Shown one piece after another: positions 1 to 11,318 of a DNA stretch of 64,000 nt (position 1 is its first letter; each line of letters begins with the position of its first letter). A program made the position numbers and the translations under genes. The notes under the pieces are model-generated. The model was not told the origin of the DNA, ran no database searches, and saw only the letters and a program-made list of their open reading frames with translations. The stretch covers positions 372,001 through 436,000 of the forward strand of contig JAFCMP010000551.1 in NCBI GenBank assembly GCA_017506865.1, read 5' to 3'. The DNA comes from Tribonema minus. Its lineage: Eukaryota; Sar; Xanthophyceae; Tribonematales; Tribonemataceae.

Positions 1-727
1 GCCCAGCAGTTCGTTGACGCTGGCGCAGGCAATGCACTTATGGACGCGCTCGCTGCATCCGCCATACGTGGCGCTGCTTCCGATACGCTCAAAGCGCTGG
101 CGGCGCTGGCGCGTTACGGCGGCAGCGCTGCACAGCTCCTGGCAGCAGGTGTCGCTGAGGCTATCATGGCGGCTGTTGACAAGCACTGCACCAGAGGCAG
201 GATGCTGAGTGCAGACTATGACGGCAAACAGGTGCTCGAGCCTGCACTGTCGGCGATAGCGGCGCTTGCGGCGAGCGCGCCTGCCGACAGCGCCAGGCTT
301 TCTATGGCAGGCGCGTGCAACGCTGTCGTGAGTTCTGCTGTTGAGCAATGCCCAGAGGTCTGATGTGACATATGAGCTGCTTCCTGGCCTGAAGGCACTC
401 GCTGCGCTGGCCGCAGCTGGTGAGTCACACTCTCAAGCCGTAGCTCAAAGTCTTGTTCATGCAGGAGCGTGTGAGCTCGCAACAGCCGTGCTGACCGCAG
501 TGCTGCTCAAGTCGCCTTCTAGCCGCTGGCAGTCTGAAATGTTGACCTTAGTGCTTCGCACGATTTGCAGCCTGAGCGCTGATGCTGGTGCAGCAGCCAT
601 GCTCACCACTGTACGCGCCCCCGAAGCAGTGACCAGTGCCATTCCCAGATGCTCAAACTGTCTTGAGGCAGCACAGGCGGCGCAGATGGCTCTAGACCGG
701 CTTGCAGGGGGTGCTGCAAACGCGTAG
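1..727 (+). CDS. 3' end of an ARM/HEAT-like repeat protein, frame-disrupted
   Basis: The reading frame is open from the window edge to about base 360, then continues one base out of phase to a TAG at 725-727. Both parts are Ala/Leu-rich and show a periodic pattern of a helix followed by AGA or AGV and a second helix (AGAGNALMDAL, AAGVAEAIMAAV, AGACNAVVSSAV, HAGACELATAVL), as in armadillo/HEAT solenoids, which usually act as protein-binding scaffolds. The switch lies between about 345 and 362. There is no room for an intron there, so this is either a one-base indel in a decaying gene or a sequencing error. The 5' part is outside the window. ARM-like is judged from the pattern only, and no specific family is recognised. 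Confidence 0.5.
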
Positions 728-1560
728 CAAGCAACAACGACACTCCATGCAGTACACGTAGGAGGGGGCAAATCAGCGTCAGAGCATGCGCGTAGGAAGA
801 GGGCACTTCAAGTTCGTTTGGCGGTAGGCCTCGGACGCATTCAGTTGCACAGGTGCTCATTATGGCTGCGCATCAGGCCATTGTTCAGTTGGTCCGTCAC
901 GACAGTGCTGCAGGCATGGACATGCGAGTGCGCTCTCAAAGGTTCCACTTCTTGTTCACTCGGAATCAATGCTACAAGTGCTGCAAGGGTTCCATTGTCA
1001 CAGAGCCACACAGTTGCGGCATCTGCCCCTGTCTGCTTGTGATGTGCTGCTTGTGCTGTTGTGGTGCCTGCAGAGCATGGTCATGTTATGTATCACAATC
1101 ACACATCGACCTTTCGCCTGACACTGCGTATGGGTGCAACATGCTCTGTGTGCAACATTCCATGAAGTGACATCAGTATGTAGCGCTAGACTACACTTGC
1201 AACAGCATGCTACATGCCCCTCTGATAGTGCACGCACGACGCCGTTCGCCTGAGCTCATGACCTAGGTGAATGAGAGAAAGGCCGCCACATGCACAATGT
1301 CACATGTCTTGTAATTGTATGGTCACGGCATGCTATTTGCCACCATTGTTGCGACGGCAGCACGCTTGTGTAAGTGAAGGGGCATGACTGCCTCTTCGCT
1401 GTAATGGAAAGGAAAAGCCCCTCGAGGCAATGATGTCAGTTTACCCAGCTAGCCAATATATGCTGCGAATGCGCACCCCGACATTGCAACACATTAATAG
1501 CCATAGTGCTCGCTGACCCCAGCACAGTCTACTAGTAGTACTCAGCGAGAATTAATAAAA
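728..1560. other. Spacer without a recognisable gene
   Basis: Only short unsupported reading frames occur here. The stretch holds the presumed 3' flank of the ARM-like gene and the 5' leader of the non-LTR element. TGTAA, the usual green-algal polyadenylation signal, occurs near 1,313, but too far from the stop codon to assign with confidence. A short repeat containing AGTACTCAG occurs twice at about 1,535-1,570, just before the element. Confidence 0.4.
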
Positions 1561-1621
1561 AGTACTCAGTACACGCCGTCGGGCGACACTGCCGCCGGAT
1601 CCACCAGTAGCGACAACGCCA

Positions 1622-4600
1622 ATGCCAAAACGACGATCGCGGCGGAAAACGCCTTTAGTGACGGCTGCCACTGCCGCACCAGCGGCGGGGCCCGCACCGG
1701 CCAACCCGGTGGTTGCACAGCCACGGACGACTGTCACAGCCGCCGCTGCATGCGGTCGCAAGGTTACCTCCGACTTAACGGCGGCGGCAACGCCACGTGC
1801 GGCAGACATGGTGCCAAAACCACCGACAGCCGCTGCCGCATCAGATGGCCAACGCGGGGCAGCTGCATCCCGGCGGGGTCGGCGCCGCGGCGCCAACGCT
1901 GGGCCGCCCCTGGGCCGCCTCGGAAGCATTGGCAGCATCAACCGCCCAGAGTCGCCGTGTGGCAAACTGAGTGCGCTGGCAAAGGCGGTCACCATGACCG
2001 TGCCCGTACCGATGGAAGTTGGCGAACCTACCAGTGGGCCAGCGGGTCACCAGAGACGGATCACGTCGCGGCCTTCGCAGCCAGCTAGCAGCGGCGCCTC
2101 TCCCCAGTGGCATCCCGGTCCTCAGCCGATGGAGGTCACCGCAGCGGCAACCCCATGTGCTGCAGACATGGTGACAACAGCACCAGCGGCCGCTGCTGCA
2201 CCGGGCGGCGAACGTGGGGCGGCTGCACCCCGGCGGGGTCGGCGCCGCGCCAGCGCCCAAAGCACTGGCAGCGTCACCCGCCCAGAGCCACAGTCTGGCG
2301 GAGCGCTGGCAAAGCCGGTCACCGTGACCATGCCTGTACCGATGGAAGTTGGCGAACCTGGGCCGGCGGGTCACCAGAGACAAATCACGTCCCGGTCTTT
2401 GCAGCCAGCTGGCAGCGGCGCCTCTCTGTCAGGCGGCAGCGTCACCTCTGACGGTAACAGTCGCAACGGGCACCCAATATCCGGCATCACCGCTAGGACA
2501 GATCTGGCGCCCGCCAAGATACACGCTGCCAACCGGAAGGTCAATATCCCGGGGCTGGACTGCCGCATGTGCGACAAGTTCATAGTGCGAGCAAATCCTC
2601 GCGCCCTGGACAAGAATTGCCCAGCGGCACACGCATGTGCACACCAGCGCACGCGCCACACAGGGAAAGGGAAGCAATTTGCAGAACTGCATGTTCAGCT
2701 TTTCCTAGACCACCGACCAATATGCGGCGGCCTGGAGCAGGTCTGCGATGGGTGCGGCAACCTCTTCATCAGACGCACAGCAGCAAGCGCCACGACACCA
2801 TCTGGTGATCTAGGGGCCCTGGACCTGTGCGACGTGTGGCGCTGCGCCGACTGCCTCGCAGGCCCGGTCGCCGCGACAGCATGCACACTGTCAGGCTGTG
2901 ACCGTGCATCAGGCCATGATCACATTGCTGACATACACACCCGACCAACGACATGCGCGGCGGCAGCGGGTGGTGCAGCTGTTGGTGGGGGGAGTAGCCT
3001 GAAGCCAACAGCCGCGCTGCTCGCCGCCGCTAGCAAATGTGGTCCCATACGCAAAATCCTCGGATGCGAGCACCTGGGGGTGGACCCCAGGCAAGCCCAT
3101 GCATCTACGTTGGACGGTGTGGCAGTTGCGCCGCTGCCGAGACTGACCCGGAGCAGCACAATGGGTGTGCTGCCTGGCGAAAGTCGTGCTAGCGATAGCG
3201 GCGCAACGATGTCAAGCAACGATCGTGTGCCCAGCACACCTGGCAGTGCAGCAGCTGCTGTCGCAGCGGGCGCTCAGTCTAGCGAATGCCCCAGGGACCC
3301 GACGGGATCTCACTGGCAAGGCTTGCTGGGGGCGGCTGGCGCACTCGCGCGCAGGGTACGTGCACTGGCCCTTGCCCCCAATCGGGCACGCGTCACGGTG
3401 CTTTGCGCTTGGCCGACGGGTACCAAGCTTGAACCCTGCCGCACGTCACGCCGACTGCACGCGCCAGCAACACAGACCCTGCTGGGCCGGACTCCCTGCG
3501 CACCGCTGGTGAATCAGATGCATGACCTGACGGTCACGTTCAGCTTGCTCTCCCTCCGAGAAGAGGGTAACGACCTGGCAGCGGTGTTTGACCAACTCTC
3601 CCTTAGGGAACCGGTCGTTGCCAGGTCGCCTCGCCAGCCAGCCGGGAAACATGGCGAGTCAGACGTAACGCAGGCCGGTGATAACAGCACCCACGCAACA
3701 ATGACCGAGACAGCATCTGTCACGGCTATGGTTGCCAGTGGAAAGCGCAGTCGACGCAGAGGTAAACACAGACGGCGGACGCAGGAGCGACAGGCCCAGT
3801 GCGACAATTCTCCTGCACCCCTAGGGCAGCTGGCACCAGCCACCACACCGCCAAGGGGCGGTGCCTCTGCCCCCTCAGCACCAATATCCGGGCCGGCGAA
3901 GGTCACCACCGTGACGGTGGCGACCCGGATACCCTCAACCGTGTGCCATACAGTCACCGTGGAGGAGCAGCAAGACGCGCTGGCAAAAGCCACCAACTAT
4001 GGTTTTTCCACTTGGCACACGGGCCTGCAGGCACTCCACAAACAGGCGCTTGGGGAAAACACAGCGACGCTAGCACGTGGTGGGGAGCTTCGCCCTGTGA
4101 GCAACGTGGGCAACGGCAACTGCCTGATTCATACAGCTCTACACGGCATAGGCAGCGTCGCAGTTGAGCACGGACTGCCGGCCCCAGCGCTGGTGATTGC
4201 CATGCGAGAGGCACTGCTGGACGGGATGGTGGCATACGTCACGCAGGGGGCGGGCAAACAAGGGGCCAGCATGTCATCGATGCGTCAACTGACCGCGCAT
4301 GCCGCAGCCCAACCTGCGTGTACACGTGAACAATTCGACACGTACGGGACACGCGCTCGCTGCCTCGCAATCGAGTACGGCACAGATGAAACGGATAGCA
4401 AGGACAGCGGGCACACGCTCCTGCTGCAACGCCTACAGGAAGAGGGCGTGTGGGGACGGCCCCTCGGTTTGTCTGTGTGGGCCATTGTTGCAGCGGTCTA
4501 CGCGGTCTCGGTGACGGTGTGGCAGGCCAAGCCTCAGGCCACTGGCAGCACGCAAAAATCAACAGGGCTGGTGCTGGCACAACTGATGGGGCTGCCAGCG

Positions 4601-7288
4601 GTATTCGCACCGGCGACTCCAGCTCAGCCTGACTGCCATCTGGATGTGCTGTGGACGCCGCCTGGGCTATATACAAATGTGGGACACTTTGAACTGCTTG
4701 TCGCCCCTGCGGCAGCTCCGCCCTTGCCAACCACTATGACAGCGTCGGCGACCACTCAAGCTGACAGCACCCACATCACGGCTCCGAGTCGGACACAGCC
4801 CCGTACTGCGCTGCAGTTGCCACAGCAGCCTGAGCCACTGAGGTGTCCACTATGCACACTGGCATTTTGGCAGCTTGGTCAGAAAGAGGACAGCAAACAG
4901 CGAGGCAAACTGTCAGCTGCGAGCCGCATGGCACCGGTAGTGGCCCACTTCAACGGTGGTAGCTGCACGAGGTCGATGCTGAACCCTGAGGCGAGCACAT
5001 CACACTGTCAGCAAAATCCGGCGGCAGCATACGCCAAGGGCATCCGGCAGCAGGTTGATCACGACCCATCCGGTGACCGTGCCCCTTCAGGCAGCAGTAC
5101 CTGCAGCACTGGGGCACACCATGCCAAGCATGTGCAGGAGATGAGCACCATGTATGGTTGCACGGCAGAAGACTTCCTACGGGCGGTAAGGAAGCTGAGT
5201 GCATGCACAGGTGCCTGCGGCCTGGTCCATATGTCAGCCAGCGCGGGGCAGAGACAATGCGCGCTGACCTCGCCATGCCACACGTGTCGACGGAATGGAA
5301 GCGCCCCCACGCGCGCACGCCCGGCAGTACCCCCGGGCCAGTCCGAGGGCGGGGGTGCGGGTAGCGACGGCGCGGCCGCGGCGGCGGGGGCTGCCGCAGC
5401 GACACCTCCAAAACTACTGGCGGTGCCGGCTAGTGGCGCTGCCAACTCAAAGTCTAGCAAGAAACGCCCGGCGGCCACGGCAACCGGCGCGCAACGCCGG
5501 CGCCGAACGGCAGCTGCTGCGGCACCGCCTAGCAGCGCCGGCAGCCGCACTCAGTCTGACAGCCTGAGGCTGCAGGACAGCAGCCCCCCCCACGGGACGG
5601 CCGTGGGATGGGCGGACATGGACGTGGACCCGCCGGACGATGCCGCGTCACCGCCCCCCCCGACCACCACCACCAGTGGCAGGCCCTCAAAGCCCCAGGC
5701 ACGAGCATCCCTGGCTTGGGACCTCTCGACGCCCTCGGTCGTCCACGCACTTGACCAGACCAATGAGGCGGATCTACTGCTGCTGCGGTTCACCACGACT
5801 GCCAACCCCTTCCGCACTCAGCTGCAGTGCACCCAGTGGGCACGGCTAGTGGAGCACGCCACACGACTACTGGCGGACGCCACAGACAGTGCACGTGAGG
5901 CGGCACGGGTGCGCCTCCACCATGGTGCCGGGGCGTTTGCTCATCAGGTTTCTCAGACTCTAGTGCAGCGCGGCTACAGGCTGCTGCACCTGCTAGCAGC
6001 GATGGCCTTTGGTAGGCAACCGGAGGGAACCGGTATGCCGCCTGCGGCCCGGCTGGCAGCGTTGCTGTCTGGCGACTTCGCGGAGCTACTGAGAAAGACG
6101 CTGTCAGCAGCAGCGGCGCTGCGGGCCCCCAAACCAAACAACGCAGCTATGGCGTCGGCACAAACGAACTTCGATGCCGACTGGACGGAGGCTGACTCCA
6201 GGCAGCAAACAGCATGCGCTGCCCTCTCAGGCAAGCGACGGGGGGTAGGCTTGGCTGCCGCACGACTAGAGGCGCGTGAAGCATGCGCCCCAGCAGACGA
6301 GGTCACGGCACAGGTGCTGGCAGCAAAGCACCCTGAAACTGGCACCCGGCCGGGGGTAGTCGATACGCCAATGGAGCAAGTGCGCGGCCTGGTACGCGAC
6401 GCCCGGCGGCACTGCTTACACAGCGCAGGGGTGGCAACGACCACCGGGCCAGCTGGCAGCGGCAGTCCTGTCTTCGAATCGGGTCAGGCACATGATCACA
6501 GCGATAGGCCTGAGGATGCTGCCAGCGCAGCCGGACGGCGCCTCGAGGTGGAGGCGGCAGACATACTGTCGACCTTGTCCGCAGCAGGGGCGGGGAAGGC
6601 AGGAGGGCTGGACGGCCTACGCTATGAACACCTCTTGATGGCCGCTGGGCCTGGTGCACCAGTGAAAGCAGCCACCCGCCCCGTGAGCAGTGCCTCGCCA
6701 GGACTAGCTGGTGATTCAGAATCAGATGTGATGGAACTGGCATTCGCCCATCACCTGGCCAAGGTGTTCACGACGCTGCTTGTTGAGCCCGAACTGCTGC
6801 CGGAGCAATCGCAACGGCTTCTCCGCGCCGCGGCCCTCTCAGGCATAGGACAGAAGCGGCGTCCGATCGCCTGCTCCAGTGTCTGGCGCAGACTCCTCGG
6901 GTCCACAGCGGCACGGAGTGTCAAGGGCAAGATATCGGGGCTGCTGGCCTCCATGTCGCAGTTTGGCGTAGGATACCGGTCTGGCGTCGAGCATGTGGCA
7001 GCGCGCGCGCGCGTGTGGCACGAGCTGTATGGCACCACTATCCAACTGGACTGTGAGAACGCATTTAACAGTGTGGATCGCGCCGCCATTGTGCGGGGGC
7101 TTATGCTCTTCTGTCCGGAGCTGCTCCCGCACTTTGAGTCCGTATACTGTGGTGACACTGCCCCAGAGATGCGGGTGGAGGTGAACGGTGAAGCTCGCAT
7201 TATCTGCTCCCACCTAGGGTGCCAGCAAGGGGACCCTCTAGGGCCGCTGCTTTGCAGTGGCAGCGGCCTTCCTACTCTTCTACCCTGA
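1622..7288 (+). pseudogene. Non-LTR ORF, segment 1: zinc-finger-like region, OTU protease, first half of RT
   Basis: ATG at 1622; 1,888 codons. Cys/His clusters lie at about residues 300-440 (CRMC, CDGC, CADC and following H/C residues) and again near 1,075-1,120 (CPLC...H...C). An OTU-type cysteine protease spans about residues 820-1,030. It has NGNCLIH with the presumed nucleophile Cys834 (OTU families usually have DGNC, so Asp is Asn here) and GHFELL with the presumed catalytic His1022. RT begins near residue 1,655 (GGLDGLRYEHL), followed by RRPIACSS, QLDCENAFNSVDR and CQQGDPLGPLL. The frame is lost just after that last motif, near 7,250, where two bases seem to be missing. Low-complexity Ala/Pro stretches separate the domains. 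Confidence 0.8.
1760..2430 (+). repeat. Internal tandem duplication in the non-LTR N-terminus
   Basis: Two diverged copies of about 325-360 bp stand head to tail. GCAGACATGGTG recurs at about 1,802 and 2,162, CCGGCGGGGTCGGCGCC at about 1,870 and 2,230, and the segment encoding VPMEVGEP...GPAGHQR at about 2,005 and 2,335. Both copies stay in frame, so the protein carries the block twice. Confidence 0.8.
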
Positions 7289-7643
7289 TGGAGTGAATGC
7301 GACGCCTGGCAGTATGCCGGCCTACGGCCACAGCACAGCGGAACCGCCAGCCCCGCACTGCGCTTTCCTGGATGACCTCAACGTGCTGCAAGCTGCCTAC
7401 TTCGACGATGCAGCGGCCGCTGGGGTGGCAGAGGTGATCCGCCGGCTGGCGGCAGGGGGCCTACGCGTTCAACCAGACAAGTCGCTGGCCATCGCCATGC
7501 GCGGCACAGTGTTTGATGAAGCGGCCAGAGCACGCCTGCGCGCCCTTGACATACCGTTTGTGGACACCACCATGCCAGAATCCAGTCAGGGCTTTACGTC
7601 GGTCGGGGTACCGGTCACCCAGCCTATGTGCACGCTGCCATGA
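7257..7643 (+). pseudogene. Non-LTR ORF, segment 2: RT catalytic FLDD region
   Basis: This frame is +1 relative to segment 1 and picks up RT exactly where that frame fails. It carries HCAFLDDLNVL, the variant of the YxDD catalytic box, and then GGLRVQPDKS, the conserved region after it. The frame ends in an unrelated tail and a stop at 7,643, and the next segment opens in the third frame from about 7,600. Segments 1 to 3 together cover a whole RT, so this is a broken copy, not a separate gene. Confidence 0.75.
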
Positions 7644-9673
7644 GCAAGCATCTTGTCGACGCAGGGACATGGCGATTGTCGTGGCAGCTAGCTGGAATGG
7701 CGCGGCATCACCTACAGGCAGCACAGTTCATTCTACGCAGGTCACTGACGAAGCGCATGGGCTTCTTAGCTCGGGTCGTTGACACGGCTTTGAGTGAGAC
7801 ATGGTTGCACGCGTTTGACGGGTTCTGTGCATGGACGCTCGAACGCATGCTGCATCTGCACGGCTGCTCTACCGCGGCAGTCATGAAGTCACACCTGCTG
7901 GCCGCCTGCACTGCTGGTGACAATGAGGAAGCCAGCAGTGGCAGCGTGCTGGTATTGCCGCGCTTGGGCCCGCCAGAACTCACGGACATCGCAGTGCCAC
8001 TGCGGGCGTCACGGTTGCCGGAGCGACGAGGCGGTCTGGGCATGCCGCTTTTGGGGCTACTGGCACCAGCCGCATACACGGCCCAGGCATGCACAACACT
8101 GAGGCCGGCAATAATTCATGCCACTGTGGCAGCAGGGGCCCTGAGGCTCGGCACTGACGAACACGGCGCAGTCACCTGGTTCGCGCAGCACTCATGCGCA
8201 ATACGCGAGGACCAGGGACTGCCGCCAATCATCGAGGCCGTGCGACGCTCTACGCGAGCGCTGACAGCTGATGGCGGCGAAAAATCACGCACAGCTGTGG
8301 CCGAGCAGCTCCCAGCATCGTTGCTACGGTGGGCAGCAGATACGACGGCCGCAGCGTCGACGCTCCCCACTGCGGTGCAAGCGATCTACGCCGCAACTGC
8401 CGTCACGGAGACAGTGACCACTGAGCCAGCCCCACACACCCACGGCATTGTGCCTGGCGCCGAGGCGGCCGCTGCGGCGGCGACCGTACCTGGCCCTCAA
8501 GCCGCTGCCGCGGCTGCCCCTTCCACGCCCGCTAAAACACAAACTAGCGCGGAAGAAAGCAGCTGCAGCGGCGGGCAGGAGGACGACGACGACGACTGGG
8601 AGGCCTATGCTGACGAGATCTGCAGGAAGGTAGTGCCCCGCCGCCGGCGCGGTCACTTCACGCACGGACTACAAGCCGGCCTTTCAAATGTTCTTCGACG
8701 TCAATACGAGGATTGCCTGGTGGAGGACCTAGAGGCTGCCTCGGCTGGTGCCGTGGGCAAGCCGATGCAGGCTGCACCTATTGGTGACTCGCACGACACC
8801 AGCCGCCGCCGCCAACAGGCTAGCGCACGGGTCCTGGCGCAGCTGCGCAGCCAGCGTGCGTCCGGGGCAATGGCGTGGATGAGCGTGCCACCCACTGCCA
8901 ATGACCGCCCGGGTGCGGCGCCCATGTCCAGTATGGCAGCAGCCACGATGATTTTGATTGCGATCTTCATAGACGGGTGGGGCATACAGGGCGAGGTGTG
9001 CCCATGGCGGTGCAGTGATGTGAGCCCCACCTCCACGCATGCGATCAGCTGCCCCAGCCAGCACATACGGGGGCACAACGCGACACACACTGCCCAAAAG
9101 CGGTGCCTGCAGCGCATCTTGAGACAGCACCATGTCTCTATTGTCCGCAATGAGGACGCTAGCGTCTTCAAGGTACCGGGGTATCGGGCGGACACAGTCA
9201 TTGACCCAGGGTGTCTGCACTTTAGCAGTGCATACCGTAACAAGGGAATAGTGCTAGACACAAGTGTGCGCGCGCCCACAGCGAGCTCGTACCTGACAGG
9301 CAAAACAAATGCCTCGAACACGGACGGCTATGCTGCTGGGGTGGGGGAGGACGCGAAGGTCAAGCACCACACCGGCACCTTGACGTCATCTTGGGCTTTT
9401 GTGCCATTCGTGCAGGAGTCGTACGGACGGCTGGGCAAGCAGACAAGCCTTTTTGTTAAGGAGTTGGCAATGCACTCAGCACTGTGCTCAGGGGGGGGGA
9501 AGGCAGATGTGTTACGCAAGGCCGGGTTAGCTAAGCGTCAGATCCTCATTGAGCTGAGCATATCGCTGGCGCGGGAGTTGGCGGAGCGCGTCATGGCGTA
9601 CACACGTGGAGCGCGAATGCTGGGCTGTGTTGCGGCGCCGGTATCCAAGCTCCTAGGGCACAGCGCAGACTAG
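7628..9673 (+). pseudogene. Non-LTR ORF, segment 3: thumb region, CCHC motif and restriction-like endonuclease
   Basis: 681 codons to TAG at 9,673. After an Ala-rich linker and an acidic stretch (QEDDDDDWEAY), the C-terminus shows CPWRC...HAISC...HIRGHN at about 8,999-9,075, a CX3CX8HX3C knuckle followed by an RHN-type motif. RADTVIDPG and IVLDTSVRAP follow, matching the PD...D layout of restriction-like endonucleases in R2/NeSL-type elements. This enzyme nicks the target DNA that primes reverse transcription. The true start is not the first GTG/ATG of this frame: it is the continuation of the upstream segments. Confidence 0.75.
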
Positions 9674-11047
9674 GCTGCTGCGTTGACGCAAGCTTTTCGA
9701 TTGCATAGGCAACCCGGCCTCCCTTGGGCCTTTATATATACAAGTCCATACGTACTCAGACAACAACAGGCCTAGTGGGCGCTGAGACATCATGGTACGT
9801 GCAAGCTTTAGACCACTTCCAAGCAGCATGAACAAGTTCCATGATGCTGCACAAACTGCACAATACTCAGACATGACTGCAGGCATGATGCCAATAAACG
9901 GCGCACGGTTGAAGTGTCAGTCAACAAGTGCCTGCATGCAGCTCCGTGGAATGTGGCTGCAAGGTATACTTCGAAATATAATATGCAAAGTCGGTTGAAA
10001 CCGGTTTTCCTTTTTGCTATAGCCATGAATGGCATATGATAGGCAAAAAACATTTCACATGCAGTGAACGAGAGTCGCAATACCTATGTGCTCATGTACT
10101 GAATTGCCACTTGTGTACACTTATTCAGAGATCTTGAACTGGAGTCGCAACTTTGGTTTTTCAGATTGCACTTGAGGCATGGTCAAGCAGCAGGTAGCAA
10201 GACCAGTGTGCACTTGCCATTCAGAGCCGGCTGTAACATGCAACATGTTTAGAGAAAGTTAAAAACAATAGCTTGCGGTGAACGGGGAACAGTATGGCGC
10301 ATGTGGTTTGAGAGCAACAAGGTGCTTGGGGACTTGTACAGCGGTGGAACACTCCAGAGCTCTGTGCTGTTCCCCACGGTCTGGCTGAATGGTATCTTAG
10401 GTCTTCCGTTCAGCGACACCTTCTAGATGAGTGAACAAGTCTGGCTGAGCACTGATGTGGCAGCAAAGCAAGGTCACAATTCTTCTGGACCACTACAGAA
10501 GCCAGCCCAGCTGCCCCCAGAGGGGTTTCACACATACAAGGCTGGTTCTGAGCTCAATCATAATGTCAACAGTCTCACAGGGACAGCCCTGTGGTGGCAC
10601 AGTGCGATGCGCGATTCAAAGCTCAAAAGCAACCTGTTTTAGTTTCCATTACGTAAGTAAATGTGGGGCGCAACGAGGCAATCGTTTTTTAAAAAAGAAG
10701 GGATCCCGGGGGAAGCAAATACCTGCAAGCGCAGAAGGCTGCAGCTCAGCAAGCCAATGAATCAACTGCTACAGACCAACAAGCGAAATGTTGCGTGGCG
10801 TACATGCCGCAGCACGGCGCACACATCGGTGCCTGCGACGTGGCGGTCCACGCAATGCCATGAGGACAACGTGGCGAATGTGACCTACGATTCACCAGTG
10901 CCAAGTGCGGGGCTGGTGACACAACTCAAAAATGAGAACATAATTCAATCAACAAATCATGTGTGTGGAGCAGTCCCACCCAGGCACAGACTCCACAGCT
11001 CAGCCCGCCGCCAAAGACCTGCAGAGTGGCAGCGTCAACAGCGCCTG
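9674..11047. other. Spacer between the two retroelements
   Basis: No supported gene. It holds the 3' flank of the non-LTR element (TATA-like tract near 9,733), AT-rich stretches and short frames without family resemblance. GTCTGGCTGA occurs at about 10,380 and again at 10,440. Nothing here matches the Helitron fragment found on the other side of the LTR element. Confidence 0.4.
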
Positions 11048-11261
11048 TGTGGTGACACTGGGTTGTGTCACCTGTTTCAACGGTCTGTTCTTCAAGGGCC
11101 GTTCCGAGACAGTTCTTGACAGTTACAAAAGTTGAGGTTGGCGATCACTTCGGAGTGAGCGATAGCCTGATAACACACACACACTTGCTCGAGTGCTGCT
11201 GTGAGTGTCAGTGTGCTGTCTGCTCTGTTTGTCAGTGCTCACGTGCAGTGCACGCACATCA
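11048..11261 (+). repeat. 5' LTR
   Basis: 214 bp, TGTGGTGACAC... to ...GCACATCA. It is identical to the copy at 23,446-23,659 except at position 206 of the repeat. It is short for a gypsy LTR and I could not place a TATA box with confidence. Confidence 0.95.
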
Positions 11262-11263
11262 TT

Positions 11264-11281
11264 TGGTTCCGGTACAAAACG
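11264..11281 (+). promoter_or_regulatory. Primer-binding site
   Basis: Two bases after the LTR the sequence reads TGGTTCCGGTACAAAACG. TGG complements a tRNA CCA end, and position and spacing are typical of a minus-strand primer-binding site. The matching tRNA would end ...GTACCGGAACCA; I cannot name it from here. Confidence 0.7.
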
Positions 11282-11318
11282 ACGCAGTATTGAGGCCTGG
11301 CTGTTACATCAGCGAGCC

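Larger units (their letters stand above)
1622..9673 (+). mobile_element. Non-LTR retrotransposon with OTU protease, RT and restriction-like endonuclease (degenerate copy)
   Basis: About 8 kb reads as one long coding region split by two frame changes. Order: basic Ala/Pro-rich N-terminus, Cys/His clusters, an OTU-like cysteine protease, reverse transcriptase, and a C-terminal CCHC motif followed by a restriction-like endonuclease. That order, with no apurinic endonuclease and no LTRs, fits the early-branching RLE-type non-LTR clades (R2/CRE/NeSL/Dualen group). No poly(A) tail or convincing target-site duplication was found. TACTCAG recurs near 1,540 and 9,755 and could be a remnant. The exact clade needs an RT phylogeny. 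Confidence 0.8.

Noticed and set aside
1536..9760. TACTCAG as the target-site duplication of the non-LTR element
   Set aside because: The word also occurs at about 1,562 and 9,869 and the flanks do not define consistent ends, so it is too weak to call.
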